From JALQUL01 sp964556425 (lineage in GTDB: Bacteria > Pseudomonadota > Gammaproteobacteria > Burkholderiales > Burkholderiaceae_C), in assembly GCA_964556425.1 (NCBI GenBank), contig CAZKWC010000048.1, positions 1 through 23,069 of the forward strand: a stretch of 23,069 bases of DNA, given 5' to 3'. Shown in pieces: positions 8,145-17,788 of this stretch; within the stretch, counting starts at the first letter, position 1, and every line of letters begins with the position of its first letter. The position numbers and the translations under genes are program-made. Under the pieces are notes generated by a model. The model did no database searches and was not told the origin of the DNA. It saw nothing but the letters and a program-made list of their open reading frames with translations.

Positions 8145-8171
8145 TACCACCCCAAGTTACTGGAGAGTTAT

Positions 8172-11100
8172 ATGAAATCACTACTCGACCTGTTCAAACA
8201 GTTCACGCCCGACGAGCATTTTGATGCCATTAAAATTGGTTTGGCATCACCAGAAAAAATTCGTTCATGGTCATTTGGCGAAGTTAAAAAGCCAGAGACC
8301 ATTAATTACCGTACCTTCAAACCCGAGCGTGATGGCTTGTTTTGTGCCAAAATTTTTGGCCCTATCAAAGATTACGAATGTTTATGCGGTAAATACAAAC
8401 GCTTAAAACACCGTGGCACTATTTGTGAGAAGTGCGGCGTTGAAGTGACACAAACTAAAGTACGCCGCGAACGCATGGGTCATATTGACCTTGCAGCACC
8501 GTGTGCACATATTTGGTTTTTAAAATCATTGCCTTCACGTTTAGGTATGGTTTTAGATATGACACTACGTGATATTGAACGTGTGTTGTACTTCGAAGCA
8601 TATGTAGTGACCGATCCAGGCATGACTCCGCTGAAAAAATTCAGCATCATGTCGGAAACTGATTTTGACGAAAAATTTCAAGAGTATGGTGATGAGTTCG
8701 TCGCCAAAATGGGTGCCGAAGCCATTAAAGAGTTGTTACAAGAATTGGATGCCGATCTTGAAATTGACAAACTCCGCAATGACCTCACTGGCTCAGAAGT
8801 CAAGGTCAAGAAAAACGGTAAGCGCCTCAAATTAATGGAAGCGTTTAAAAAGTCTGGCATTAAACCTGAGTGGATGGTGCTTGATGTTTTACCTGTGCTA
8901 CCGCCAGACTTACGTCCTTTAGTACCGCTAGACGGTGGTCGTTTTGCGACTTCCGACTTAAACGATCTCTATCGCCGAGTCATTAACCGTAACAGCCGTT
9001 TACGTCGTTTATTAGAGTTAAACGCACCTGAAATCATTGCTCGCAATGAAAAACGTATGTTGCAAGAAGCGGTAGATTCATTACTCGATAACGGTCGTCG
9101 TGGTAAGGCCATGACAGGCGCTAACAAACGTGCACTCAAATCTTTGGCTGACATGATCAAAGGTAAGTCTGGTCGTTTCCGTCAAAACTTGTTGGGTAAA
9201 CGTGTTGACTATTCTGGTCGTTCCGTTATTGTGGTGGGTCCAACCCTTAAATTACATCAATGCGGTTTACCAAAATTAATGGCTTTAGAGTTGTTCAAGC
9301 CCTTTATTTTTGCGCAACTTGAAGTGCGTGGCATTGCCAACACCATCAAAGCTGCTAAGCGTGAAGTAGATGCCGGTACTCCAGTAGTATGGGACATCTT
9401 AGAAGAGGTCATTAAAGAGCATCCAGTAATGCTTAACCGTGCGCCTACTTTGCATCGTTTAGGTATTCAAGCGTTTGAACCTATCTTAATTGAAGGTAAA
9501 GCGATCCAACTCCATCCACTCGTTTGTTCAGCTTTTAATGCTGACTTTGACGGTGACCAAATGGCGGTTCACGTACCTTTATCAATTGAAGCTCAAATGG
9601 AAGCTCGTACCCTCATGATGGCATCGAACAATATCTTGTTCCCAGCCAGTGGTGAGCCTTCAATTGTTCCTTCTCAAGACGTTGTGTTGGGTTTATATTA
9701 CGCCACTCGCGAGCGCATCAATGGTGTTGGTGAGGGTTTGACTTTTGCCGATACCAGTGAAGTTCGTCGTGCCTTAGAGGCTGGCGAAGTTGCTATGACA
9801 ACTCGTATTAGCATTCGTTTAACCGAATACTTGCGTAATAAAGCAAGCGGTGAGTTAGTGCCTAGTACTGAAATTCGTGATACGACAGTTGGACGTGCAT
9901 TGCTCAGCGAAATTTTGCCAAAAGGTATGCCTTTTGACAGTATTAACCGCGCCCTCAAGAAGAAAGAAATTTCACGATTGATCAACACCTCTTTCCGTAA
10001 GTGCGGATTGAAAGAGACAGTCGTATTTGCCGACAAATTATTGCAAAACGGTTTCCGTTTAGCGACCCAAGCCGGTATTTCTATTTGTGTTGACGATATG
10101 TTAGTACCTAAACAAAAGTACGACATCATTGATCGTTGCGAAGCTGAAGTAAAAGAAATTGCACAGCAATATTCTTCTGGTTTAGTAACCGCCGGCGAGC
10201 GTTACAACAAGGTAGTGGATATCTGGGGTAAAGCGGGTGATGAAGTGTCAAAAGTAATGATGGCACAATTGGCGAAAGAAAAAACCATTGACCGTCATGG
10301 TAATGAAGTCGATCAAGAGTCATTTAACTCTATTTACATGATGGCTGACTCTGGCGCTCGCGGTTCTGCAGCTCAGATTCGTCAGTTAGCAGGTATGCGC
10401 GGTTTGATGGCTAAACCAGATGGTTCCATTATTGAGACCCCAATTACTGCTAATTTCCGTGAAGGTTTGAACGTTTTACAGTACTTTATTTCTACCCATG
10501 GTGCTCGTAAAGGTTTGGCTGATACGGCTTTGAAAACCGCTAACTCAGGTTACTTAACACGTCGTTTAGTTGACGTTACCCAAGACTTAGTCGTAACTGA
10601 ACATGATTGCGGAACCCACAACGGTTCACTCATGCGTGCGATTGTTGAGGGTGGTGAAACCATCGAATCATTGCGTGATCGTATTTTAGGTCGCACAGCT
10701 GCCGACGATATTATTCATCCAGAAACACAAGTCACTATCGTTGAAGCTGGCTCTATGCTAGATGAAGACGCAATCGAAGAAATCGAAGCTGCTGGTGTAG
10801 ATGAAGTTCGTGTCCGTACTGCTTTAACCTGCGAAACACGTTTCGGTTTATGTGCAAAATGTTATGGTCGTGACTTAGGTCGTGGCGGTCTCATCAATGA
10901 AGGCGAAGCAGTCGGTGTGATTGCGGCTCAATCCATTGGTGAACCAGGTACTCAGTTGACCATGCGTACCTTCCATATTGGTGGTGCAGCATCACGTACT
11001 GCAGTTGCCTCAAGCGTAGAAGCCAAATCAAACGGTGTAGTTGGATTCAATGGCGCAATGCGTTATGTGTCTAACAATAAGCAAGAGTTAGTGGTTATTT

Positions 11101-12380
11101 CCCGTTCTGGCGAAGTCATCATTGCTGATGAAAACGGCCGTGAGCGTGAGCGTCATAAATTACCATACGGTGCAACCTTAACGGTTAAACCAGATCAAAC
11201 CATTAAAGCTGGTACTATTCTTGCTAACTGGGATCCGTTAACACGTCCTATCATTACCGAGTTTGCGGGTAAAGTTCAATTCGAAAACTTCGAAGAAGGC
11301 TTAACAGTTGCGAAACAGCTCGACGAGGTAACAGGTTTGTCCACTATGGTGGTTATCGATCCTAAACGTCGTGGTGCAGCCAAAGTAGTTCGTCCACAAA
11401 TTAAATTGATTGACGAAAACGGCAATGAATTAAAAATCCCAGGAACCGATCACTCCGTAACGATTGGTTTCCCAGTAGGTGCTTTAATTCAAGTTCGTGA
11501 TAACCAATTAGTGGGCCCAGGTGAAGTTTTAGCGCGTATTCCAATGGAAGGTCAAAAGACCCGCGATATTACCGGTGGTCTGCCACGTGTGGCCGAATTG
11601 TTCGAAGCTCGTACACCAAAAGACAAAGGTACATTGGCTGAAATGACCGGTACTATTTCCTTCGGTAAAGAGACCAAAGGTAAAGTTCGCTTGCAAATCA
11701 CCGATCCTGAAGGTCATATCTGGGACGAATTAGTACCTAAAGATAAGAGCATCTTGGTGCATGAAGGTCAAGTCGTTAACAAGGGTGAGTTAGTGGTTGA
11801 CGGCCCAGCCGACCCACAAGACATTTTGCGCTTATTAGGTGCTGAAGAATTGGCTCGCTACATTGTGGATGAGGTTCAAGACGTTTACCGCTTACAAGGC
11901 GTGAAGATTAACGACAAACACATTGAAGTGATTGTTCGTCAAATGTTGCGTCGTGTGATTGTCGACGATGTAGGCGAATCTAACTTAATCCGTGGTGAGC
12001 AAGTTGAGCGCGCAGTTATTCTCAATATCAATGATGCATTGGTTGCTGAGGGTAAAATGCCTGCCACTTACTCCAACGTATTGTTGGGTATTACCAAAGC
12101 CTCATTGTCAACCGATAGCTTTATTTCTGCAGCTTCTTTCCAAGAAACCACTCGTGTTCTAACTGAAGCTTCTATTATGGGTAAACGTGATCCATTACGT
12201 GGCCTTAAAGAGAATGTGATTGTGGGTCGTTTGATTCCTGCGGGTACTGGTATGGCTTATCACCAAGCTCGTAAAGTCAAAGAGGACTCCGATGAGCAAG
12301 AGCGCGCTGCCAATGCTCGTGCCGATGCAGCCATGGAGCAAGCCTCTATGAGTGTTTCAAGCGAATCAAGCGCAGATTAA
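8172..12380 (+). CDS. rpoC: DNA-directed RNA polymerase subunit beta'
   Basis: The beta' subunit, 1402 residues, carries the active-site magnesium. Although the frame is open from further upstream, ATG 8172 is chosen because GGAGAG (8162-8167) precedes it and it gives the conserved MKSLLDLFKQF start. The N-terminal zinc site is CLCGKYKRLKHRGTICEKCG. The catalytic loop NADFDGDQMAVH is at about residues 456-467, with Asp 458, 460 and 462. The second zinc cluster uses CGTHNG and CETRFGLCAKCYGRD. The trigger-loop region (GEPGTQLTMRTFHIGG) and the late rudder/jaw segments are all present. Length is close to E. coli (1407). A strong terminator follows, so rpoBC ends here; the usual rpsL/rpsG are not next. 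Confidence 0.99.
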   Translation: MKSLLDLFKQFTPDEHFDAIKIGLASPEKIRSWSFGEVKKPETINYRTFKPERDGLFCAKIFGPIKDYECLCGKYKRLKHRGTICEKCGVEVTQTKVRRERMGHIDLAAPCAHIWFLKSLPSRLGMVLDMTLRDIERVLYFEAYVVTDPGMTPLKKFSIMSETDFDEKFQEYGDEFVAKMGAEAIKELLQELDADLEIDKLRNDLTGSEVKVKKNGKRLKLMEAFKKSGIKPEWMVLDVLPVLPPDLRPLVPLDGGRFATSDLNDLYRRVINRNSRLRRLLELNAPEIIARNEKRMLQEAVDSLLDNGRRGKAMTGANKRALKSLADMIKGKSGRFRQNLLGKRVDYSGRSVIVVGPTLKLHQCGLPKLMALELFKPFIFAQLEVRGIANTIKAAKREVDAGTPVVWDILEEVIKEHPVMLNRAPTLHRLGIQAFEPILIEGKAIQLHPLVCSAFNADFDGDQMAVHVPLSIEAQMEARTLMMASNNILFPASGEPSIVPSQDVVLGLYYATRERINGVGEGLTFADTSEVRRALEAGEVAMTTRISIRLTEYLRNKASGELVPSTEIRDTTVGRALLSEILPKGMPFDSINRALKKKEISRLINTSFRKCGLKETVVFADKLLQNGFRLATQAGISICVDDMLVPKQKYDIIDRCEAEVKEIAQQYSSGLVTAGERYNKVVDIWGKAGDEVSKVMMAQLAKEKTIDRHGNEVDQESFNSIYMMADSGARGSAAQIRQLAGMRGLMAKPDGSIIETPITANFREGLNVLQYFISTHGARKGLADTALKTANSGYLTRRLVDVTQDLVVTEHDCGTHNGSLMRAIVEGGETIESLRDRILGRTAADDIIHPETQVTIVEAGSMLDEDAIEEIEAAGVDEVRVRTALTCETRFGLCAKCYGRDLGRGGLINEGEAVGVIAAQSIGEPGTQLTMRTFHIGGAASRTAVASSVEAKSNGVVGFNGAMRYVSNNKQELVVISRSGEVIIADENGRERERHKLPYGATLTVKPDQTIKAGTILANWDPLTRPIITEFAGKVQFENFEEGLTVAKQLDEVTGLSTMVVIDPKRRGAAKVVRPQIKLIDENGNELKIPGTDHSVTIGFPVGALIQVRDNQLVGPGEVLARIPMEGQKTRDITGGLPRVAELFEARTPKDKGTLAEMTGTISFGKETKGKVRLQITDPEGHIWDELVPKDKSILVHEGQVVNKGELVVDGPADPQDILRLLGAEELARYIVDEVQDVYRLQGVKINDKHIEVIVRQMLRRVIVDDVGESNLIRGEQVERAVILNINDALVAEGKMPATYSNVLLGITKASLSTDSFISAASFQETTRVLTEASIMGKRDPLRGLKENVIVGRLIPAGTGMAYHQARKVKEDSDEQERAANARADAAMEQASMSVSSESSAD

Positions 12381-12484
12381 GTTTTGATGAATGAAGCGGG
12401 TAGGGTGATGGCTAACCAAAGTTAACTTACCCTACTAATTATGAAGATTCATTAAACGTAGCTAGATAACGATTTATCCATAAT

Positions 12485-12521
12485 AATAGCCTTTGCATGA
12501 AAATGCAGAGGCTATTTTTTT
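12485..12521 (+). terminator. Intrinsic terminator of the rpoBC operon
   Basis: The stem at 12485-12498 pairs with 12503-12516 (14 bp, including one T-G wobble) around a GAAA tetraloop (12499-12502). It is followed by a T-run to 12521. A weaker stem, GTAGGGT (12400-12406) with ACCCTAC (12429-12435), lies earlier in the same spacer. Confidence 0.92.
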
Positions 12522-12553
12522 AAAGTTAAAACCCTGCTCAACGGAGAGACAAA

Positions 12554-13126
12554 ATGGTAGGTTTCATCATACTTGCGCTGGGTGCAATTATTGTTTTTTG
12601 GGCAGTAGGCGCTTACAACCGGATGGTAAAATTAAGAGATGCAGTTTTTCAATCTCGATTAGCCTTGGCCACTCATTGGGGCCAGCATCTAGATTGGATG
12701 CAAAAACAATTGCCAAAAATTAATCTTGAAGTAAAAGACGATAGGCAAAATCCCTTGTACGCTGAAGAGACCGATAAGCAGCAATTTATTTATACATGGG
12801 CTCCCGCCATACAAATAGCGGGTCATTGTTTGGTTCATTTTAGAGGACAGCTCATGGAAAAAGATGGACCTCAAGTAGTATCTGTAGCGGTAACGGAAAT
12901 GGATGGTTTTCTGAATGATTTAATCCAATGTCCGCAAGATTGGTTAAGTGCTTCAGTACAAGATGTATTGGTACCCCAGTGGTCACTCTCTACATTAACC
13001 CGAGATAGATTAATTAAGGAACACAATTCTTCAGTCATGACTTACAGTGCGGCAATATCACTTAAACCAGAATCGTGGCTTGCTAAAGCAGTTCGATTGC
13101 CGGTTTTAAATGAAGTTCGAACTTAA
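12554..13126 (+). CDS. Divergent LemA-like membrane protein
   Basis: The product is 190 residues. An N-terminal membrane helix (about residues 3-19) is followed by AYNRMVKLRDAVFQSR, which resembles the YNRLVxLRNxV start of LemA-family helical bundle proteins. The rest of the sequence does not carry the well conserved LemA core, so this is a remote member or a look-alike. LemA proteins are membrane-anchored with a cytoplasmic or periplasmic helical bundle; their function is poorly known. The ribosome site GGAGAG (12543-12548) supports ATG 12554. It is the first gene after the rpoBC terminator and is closely followed by rsmB, so it may share a transcript with the rsmB-ntrYX group. Confidence 0.6.
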   Translation: MVGFIILALGAIIVFWAVGAYNRMVKLRDAVFQSRLALATHWGQHLDWMQKQLPKINLEVKDDRQNPLYAEETDKQQFIYTWAPAIQIAGHCLVHFRGQLMEKDGPQVVSVAVTEMDGFLNDLIQCPQDWLSASVQDVLVPQWSLSTLTRDRLIKEHNSSVMTYSAAISLKPESWLAKAVRLPVLNEVRT

Positions 13127-13243
13127 AGCATATTTTTGACTTTTATAAGTATTCTCATTCTTCTAGTGCATTATTATTGTGCAAAGTGGCTAAACAACAA
13201 GGTATTTTTTAGGCCTTCAAAAAATAAAAATTGGATAAAAAAT

Positions 13244-14659
13244 ATGAAAACAAATCAAATTAACTCTTCTTTACAAGCTCCGCCTTTATGGCAGCAGTTG
13301 CTGGGTGTTCATGTCATTTTGAGTCAAATGCAAAACGGTAAACCCATGAGTAGCTCAATCGAGTTGGTGAGTGTTCACCTAAGGCCGGGTGTACAAGCTT
13401 TATCTTATGCTGTACTCCGTCATTATGCAAGTGCCCAGCTGGCGTTTAGGCTGCTAGCCAGTCGCAATCCGCCAAAAGAGTTAGCCAATTTTTTAATTAT
13501 TAGCTTGGCATTATTAATTCAAGATTCAAAAAATCGTTTGGCCAATCAAGCCCAATTGCAGTTTTATCAAACTCACACCTTGGTTGATCAAACCATAGAG
13601 GCGCTTAAAAGAAAAGCGGGCCCTAAAGCCCAAACAGGATTTTTAAATGCCTGTTTAAGGTCTTTTCTTCGGGAAGAGTCAGCTATCATGCATCAAATTA
13701 ACCAAGATGACTCCTCTATTTGGAATTGTCCTACTTGGTGGATAGACAGGCTTCAAAATGATCATCCTCACCAATGGCAAGCCATACTAGAGCAAAATCA
13801 AATTAAAGCCCCATTGACCTTGCGTGTGAATTTAAAAAAAATCACGCTTGCTCAATACAAGGAACAATTGGAACAACACTCAATTGCCTATACACAGGTC
13901 GGTCCAATAGCGATTGCATTAGCAGACGCGCTCCCTGTTGAGCGAATTCCAGGTTTTATGCAAGGCCAAGTCTCGGTTCAAGATGCTGGCGCACAATGGG
14001 CAGTTGATTGTTTATTAGATGCCTGTACACTTACGCCAGACAGCGTCATACTTGATGCCTGTGCCGCTCCCGGTGGCAAAACAGCTCATCTACTAGAAAG
14101 CAGTTCTGCCCAGGTGATAGCCGTAGAAATGGATGCTCAAAGAGCAGAGCGAATTACCAGCACCTTAAGTCGTTTAGAGTTAAGCGCAAAAGTAGTGATT
14201 GCAGATGCTTCATATACGAAGTCATGGTGGAGTCAAGCCAATAACGAACAACAATTTGACGCGATTTTATTGGATGCACCGTGTTCGGCCTCTGGCATAG
14301 TGAGACGTCACCCCGATATTTTATGGCAGCGCAGAGAGCAAGATATTGCCAGTTTAGTCAAGCAACAAGCTCATTTATTAAAAACATTATGGCCACTGTT
14401 AAAAGTAGGTGGTAAGTTACTTTATTGCACTTGTTCAGTATTTAAAGCCGAAGGCTCAGACCAGATAGAGCAGTTTTTGAAAAAGTCTAAAGATGCGGTT
14501 TATTTAAGCTCTCCTGGGCATGTTATGCCCAAGAGTTTGAGTTTTCATCAAGACAATAAAAAATCATCAGAAACAGCTATTAAAATCGAAAATTTGAAGT
14601 ATCCTCCGTCAGACCAAGATGGTTTCTTTTACGCTTTATTAGAAAAGAAATCATCTTAA
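13244..14659 (+). CDS. rsmB: 16S rRNA m5C967 methyltransferase RsmB
   Basis: From ATG 13244 the product has 471 residues, slightly longer than E. coli RsmB (429). The N-terminal NusB-like RNA-binding domain (about residues 14-150) includes HLRPGVQALSYAVLRHY. The Rossmann methyltransferase domain has the SAM motif DACAAPGGKTAHLLE (from about residue 271), motif IV LLDAPCSASG (Cys about 347) and motif VI YCTCSV (catalytic Cys about 397). The frame extends upstream to a TTG at 13136, but that would add a hydrophobic stretch foreign to RsmB. The ATG has GGA at 13233-13235 before it. It modifies C967 of 16S rRNA in the cytoplasm. Confidence 0.93.
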   Translation: MKTNQINSSLQAPPLWQQLLGVHVILSQMQNGKPMSSSIELVSVHLRPGVQALSYAVLRHYASAQLAFRLLASRNPPKELANFLIISLALLIQDSKNRLANQAQLQFYQTHTLVDQTIEALKRKAGPKAQTGFLNACLRSFLREESAIMHQINQDDSSIWNCPTWWIDRLQNDHPHQWQAILEQNQIKAPLTLRVNLKKITLAQYKEQLEQHSIAYTQVGPIAIALADALPVERIPGFMQGQVSVQDAGAQWAVDCLLDACTLTPDSVILDACAAPGGKTAHLLESSSAQVIAVEMDAQRAERITSTLSRLELSAKVVIADASYTKSWWSQANNEQQFDAILLDAPCSASGIVRRHPDILWQRREQDIASLVKQQAHLLKTLWPLLKVGGKLLYCTCSVFKAEGSDQIEQFLKKSKDAVYLSSPGHVMPKSLSFHQDNKKSSETAIKIENLKYPPSDQDGFFYALLEKKSS

Positions 14660-14713
14660 AATGGCTGAAATTCAAACTCTTGCTATATACCTACCTTAGA
14701 GAATAAACATGAA

Positions 14714-15367
14714 ATGATGGATGCGATTGTTCAAATGAAGCGTTTCACCAACCTTAGTTTTATGTCTCAGACCATGTTATTGGTAAGAATAATATGTGCA
14801 ATGAGCATACTATTTTTTCACTCTCTAATGGTGGCGCAAACAAATTTTGTGTCCACATCGGAATTAAGAATCTACAAAGAGGACGAAAGCTTGGTCATGA
14901 ATACGCCAATACAGTTTTATTTGCCCTCTGCAGTAGAGGAGGCATTACGTAAAGGCGTGGCCATCTATTTTGTAGCTCATGTAGATGTGACAAAAGATCG
15001 CTGGTATTGGACTGATAAAGAGGTTTTGTCGGTTAACCGTTTTTATAAATTAGTCTATCAACCTTTAACCAGAAGATGGCGGTTAAATATTAGTTCAAGC
15101 CGTAATAATTTTAATGAGCCAGCTATTTCACTGCCACAATGGTTTGATCAATTAGAAGATGCGTTAAGTGCGATTAATCGGGCTGGCCATTGGAAGCTCA
15201 TGAATTTAAATGATCTTGAACAGGGTACGCATTACAAAATTACCTTTAGTTTTGGATTGGATACAGTATCACTGCCTAAGCCTCTACAAATAGGTCTAAT
15301 TGGTCAATCGGATTGGTCATTGCAACTAGAAAAATCTACCAAGTTTACCCCTGAAAGCGTAAGGTAG
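14714..15367 (+). CDS. DUF4390 family protein, exported or anchored
   Basis: The product is 217 residues. A hydrophobic segment around residues 20-40 ending in SLMVAQT looks like a signal peptide or anchor, so the body should lie in the periplasm. The mature part matches my memory of DUF4390 proteins, which in betaproteobacteria sit between rsmB and ntrY: phrases such as GVAIYFVAHVDVTKDRWYW and YKLVYQPLTRRWRLN are typical. The start is uncertain: ATG 14714, 14717, 14735 or 14762 could serve, and the later ones would give a more compact signal peptide. A tiny frame ATG-AAA-TGA at 14709 overlaps the first start. It ends 8 nt before ntrY, suggesting co-transcription. The function is unknown; a link to NtrY sensing is only inferred. 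Confidence 0.8.
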   Translation: MMDAIVQMKRFTNLSFMSQTMLLVRIICAMSILFFHSLMVAQTNFVSTSELRIYKEDESLVMNTPIQFYLPSAVEEALRKGVAIYFVAHVDVTKDRWYWTDKEVLSVNRFYKLVYQPLTRRWRLNISSSRNNFNEPAISLPQWFDQLEDALSAINRAGHWKLMNLNDLEQGTHYKITFSFGLDTVSLPKPLQIGLIGQSDWSLQLEKSTKFTPESVR

Positions 15368-15375
15368 TTGCAAAT

Positions 15376-17706
15376 ATGGAGCCCATCAACCCACTTGAAA
15401 AAAATACTAATATTCAGCATTTTTTTGCTCTTTCTAAAGTAGCCCGATTTGCATTAATATTGGGAGCTTTGCTAATACTTGGCTTGTCATTTGTTTTACT
15501 TTATTTATTAACTGTAAGTAGTGGTAATAGGTCTGAGTATGAGGTGTCTTATACTAGGTTGTTTGCCCTTAATATTGCAGCTGCAGCTGCCTTACTAAGT
15601 TTTCTGTTTTGGCTAGGCTTACGTTTATTGAAACGACTAAGACAAAAAAGATTTGGTAGTCAACTTTTGCTTAAATTAGCCTTTATTTTTGCATTGGTTG
15701 GTTTTTTACCAGGCGTGTTAATTTATGTTGTCTCTTATCAATTTGTTTCGCGTTCAATTGAAACTTGGTTTGATGTAAAGGTAGAGCAAGCACTTTCAGC
15801 TGGTGTGAGTTTAGGCCGAACCAGCCTTGATGTATTAACGGATGATCTCATCAAAAAATCAAAAGCCATTGCATTACCTTTGGCTGAACTTTCGGATACG
15901 AGTGCAGGGCTAACTATTAATAGAATGAAAGAGCAGGCAGCTGTAGATGAAGTAATTTTGTGGGGAGCCAATAATCAGATACTCGCTAGTACGGGGACAA
16001 CACAATATTTGATTAAACCTGCTTCACCTCATTCTGCTTTAATTAAAAGGTTAAGAATAGAAAAAACAATTTCAGTTTTGGAGGGCTTAGATGAGGCAAC
16101 ATTACCCAATGCTCAGACTACGGCTCAAATAAAAGTTTATACCCTTGTAGGCAGCCCAGACTTTAATATGACCGAGTCGCCACGCTATTTGCAGTTGGTA
16201 CAAACCTTACCAACTGCCTTGGTCATGAATGCCAATGCAGTTACAGTGGCTAATCAAGAATATCAAGAAAGAGCCATTGCTAGGGTAGGTTTAAAAAGAA
16301 TGTATATTGGCACACTGACTTTAGCCCTAATTATGGCCACCACGGGAGCGGTGATTTTGGCCGTGGTATTGGGAAATCAGTTGGCTAGACCTTTACTTTT
16401 ACTAACTGAAGGTGTTCAGCAAGTGGCCTCTGGAGATTTAAAACCAAGACCAGTGCTAAATGGCAATAACGAATTAGACGGCTTAACAAGATCATTTGCC
16501 ATAATGACGCAGCAACTGCTTGATGCTAAAACCAATTCCGAAATGGTTCGGGCTCAAATTGAAGATGAACGTGGAAAACTTCAAACAATTTTGGATAACT
16601 TAAGCTCTGGCGTTATGGTGATTGATGAGCAAGGTCTTATCTTGTCAGCTAACCCTGCAGTGGCTAAAATTTTATTCCTAGACAATCAAGAGATTGAAGG
16701 TGTGAATATTAAAAGTCTTAAAGGTATTGATGAGTTTACAGATGGAGTTTTGGAACAATTTAAAATTCATGCAGATGAGTTTATTCAGCATCAAAGAACT
16801 TATTGGCAGCACCCTTTTAGGCTACATATTCAAGCTGATAATGCTATTTATAGTTTGTCAAAAAAACATGAAATTCATTTAATTGCTAGGGGGGCGATAT
16901 TACCAATTTCTTCTGGTAATGCACCTCACTTATTGGTTTTTGATGATATTAGTCAGGTCGTTTCGGCGCAGCGTTCTCAAGCATGGGCTGAAGTGGCACA
17001 ACGATTAGCTCACGAAATTAAAAATCCACTCACACCAATTCAATTGTCTGCACAACGCCTAGAGCGACGTTTAACCGGCAAATTAATAGAGGCAGATGCC
17101 TTAGTACTTGAAAAATCGGTTAAAACAATCGTCCAACAAGTTGATGCAATGAAAAACTTGGTGAATGAATTTAGAGAATATGCAAGGTTACCAGTAGCTA
17201 AAATGCAAGCAGTCGATTTAAATGCCCTCATAGTTGAGGTATCGAGTATGTATAAAGAAGAGTCAATGAGTTCTAAAGGAGACACAATTGTGCTTGATTT
17301 AGATCAAAGTTGTATTCCCATTTTAGGAGATAGTGGACAATTACGCCAAGTGGTTCATAATCTGTTGCAAAATGCACAAGATGCATGTGAGATTAAATTT
17401 CCTGGTTGCATTTTATTGCAAACAAAATTTAATTCGGTTACTAAGAGAGTTCGATTGGTGGTGACAGATCATGGCTCTGGTTTTGCCGAGCATATTTTGG
17501 CTAGAGCATTTGAACCCTATGTAACTACCAAATCGCACGGTACTGGATTAGGACTGGCGGTAGTGAAAAAAATTGCTGACGACCACGGTGCTCGACTTGA
17601 ATTGTCGAACAAAAGGGTTGATGGCAAAGTAGAAGGCGCTCAAGTTTTGTTATCTTTTGCAACAGAGGTAAATGTCGCTCATGAGGTGGCACAATCGGGC
17701 AACTAG
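15376..17706 (+). CDS. ntrY: Membrane sensor histidine kinase NtrY
   Basis: The product is 776 residues. Three N-terminal membrane helices (about 24-46, 61-83, 97-120) are followed by a periplasmic region to about 307, and a fourth helix (about 308-332) leads into a HAMP domain with LARPLLLLTEGVQQVASGDL. A PAS domain begins near 405 (LQTILDNLSSGVMVIDEQG). The kinase core has the H-box AHEIKNPLTPIQLSAQRLERR region with His 546, the N-box NLLQNAQDA (about 660), DHGSGF (about 700) and GTGLGLAVVKKI (about 722). This is the NtrY architecture; NtrY phosphorylates NtrX and has been tied to nitrogen and redox control. ntrX follows after 82 nt. All catalytic boxes are intact. Confidence 0.93.
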   Translation: MEPINPLEKNTNIQHFFALSKVARFALILGALLILGLSFVLLYLLTVSSGNRSEYEVSYTRLFALNIAAAAALLSFLFWLGLRLLKRLRQKRFGSQLLLKLAFIFALVGFLPGVLIYVVSYQFVSRSIETWFDVKVEQALSAGVSLGRTSLDVLTDDLIKKSKAIALPLAELSDTSAGLTINRMKEQAAVDEVILWGANNQILASTGTTQYLIKPASPHSALIKRLRIEKTISVLEGLDEATLPNAQTTAQIKVYTLVGSPDFNMTESPRYLQLVQTLPTALVMNANAVTVANQEYQERAIARVGLKRMYIGTLTLALIMATTGAVILAVVLGNQLARPLLLLTEGVQQVASGDLKPRPVLNGNNELDGLTRSFAIMTQQLLDAKTNSEMVRAQIEDERGKLQTILDNLSSGVMVIDEQGLILSANPAVAKILFLDNQEIEGVNIKSLKGIDEFTDGVLEQFKIHADEFIQHQRTYWQHPFRLHIQADNAIYSLSKKHEIHLIARGAILPISSGNAPHLLVFDDISQVVSAQRSQAWAEVAQRLAHEIKNPLTPIQLSAQRLERRLTGKLIEADALVLEKSVKTIVQQVDAMKNLVNEFREYARLPVAKMQAVDLNALIVEVSSMYKEESMSSKGDTIVLDLDQSCIPILGDSGQLRQVVHNLLQNAQDACEIKFPGCILLQTKFNSVTKRVRLVVTDHGSGFAEHILARAFEPYVTTKSHGTGLGLAVVKKIADDHGARLELSNKRVDGKVEGAQVLLSFATEVNVAHEVAQSGN

Positions 17707-17788
17707 TAAATAGTTGCAACAAAAGAAAAACCACAATTTGATATAAAACTTAAGTAAGTATAGTTGTGATAGAAGGCTTTGAAAGTTT

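Noticed and set aside
8124..8171. N-terminal extension of beta'
   Set aside because: It would be coded by the inter-cistronic hairpin; GGAGAG and the conserved MKSLLDLFKQF support ATG 8172.
9698..10129. 143-codon minus-strand frame inside rpoC
   Set aside because: It is antisense to a conserved part of rpoC, has no family resemblance, and rpoC is continuous through it.
13136..13243. N-terminal hydrophobic extension of RsmB from TTG 13136
   Set aside because: RsmB is a cytoplasmic rRNA enzyme and does not start with a membrane helix; ATG 13244 gives a normal N-terminus.
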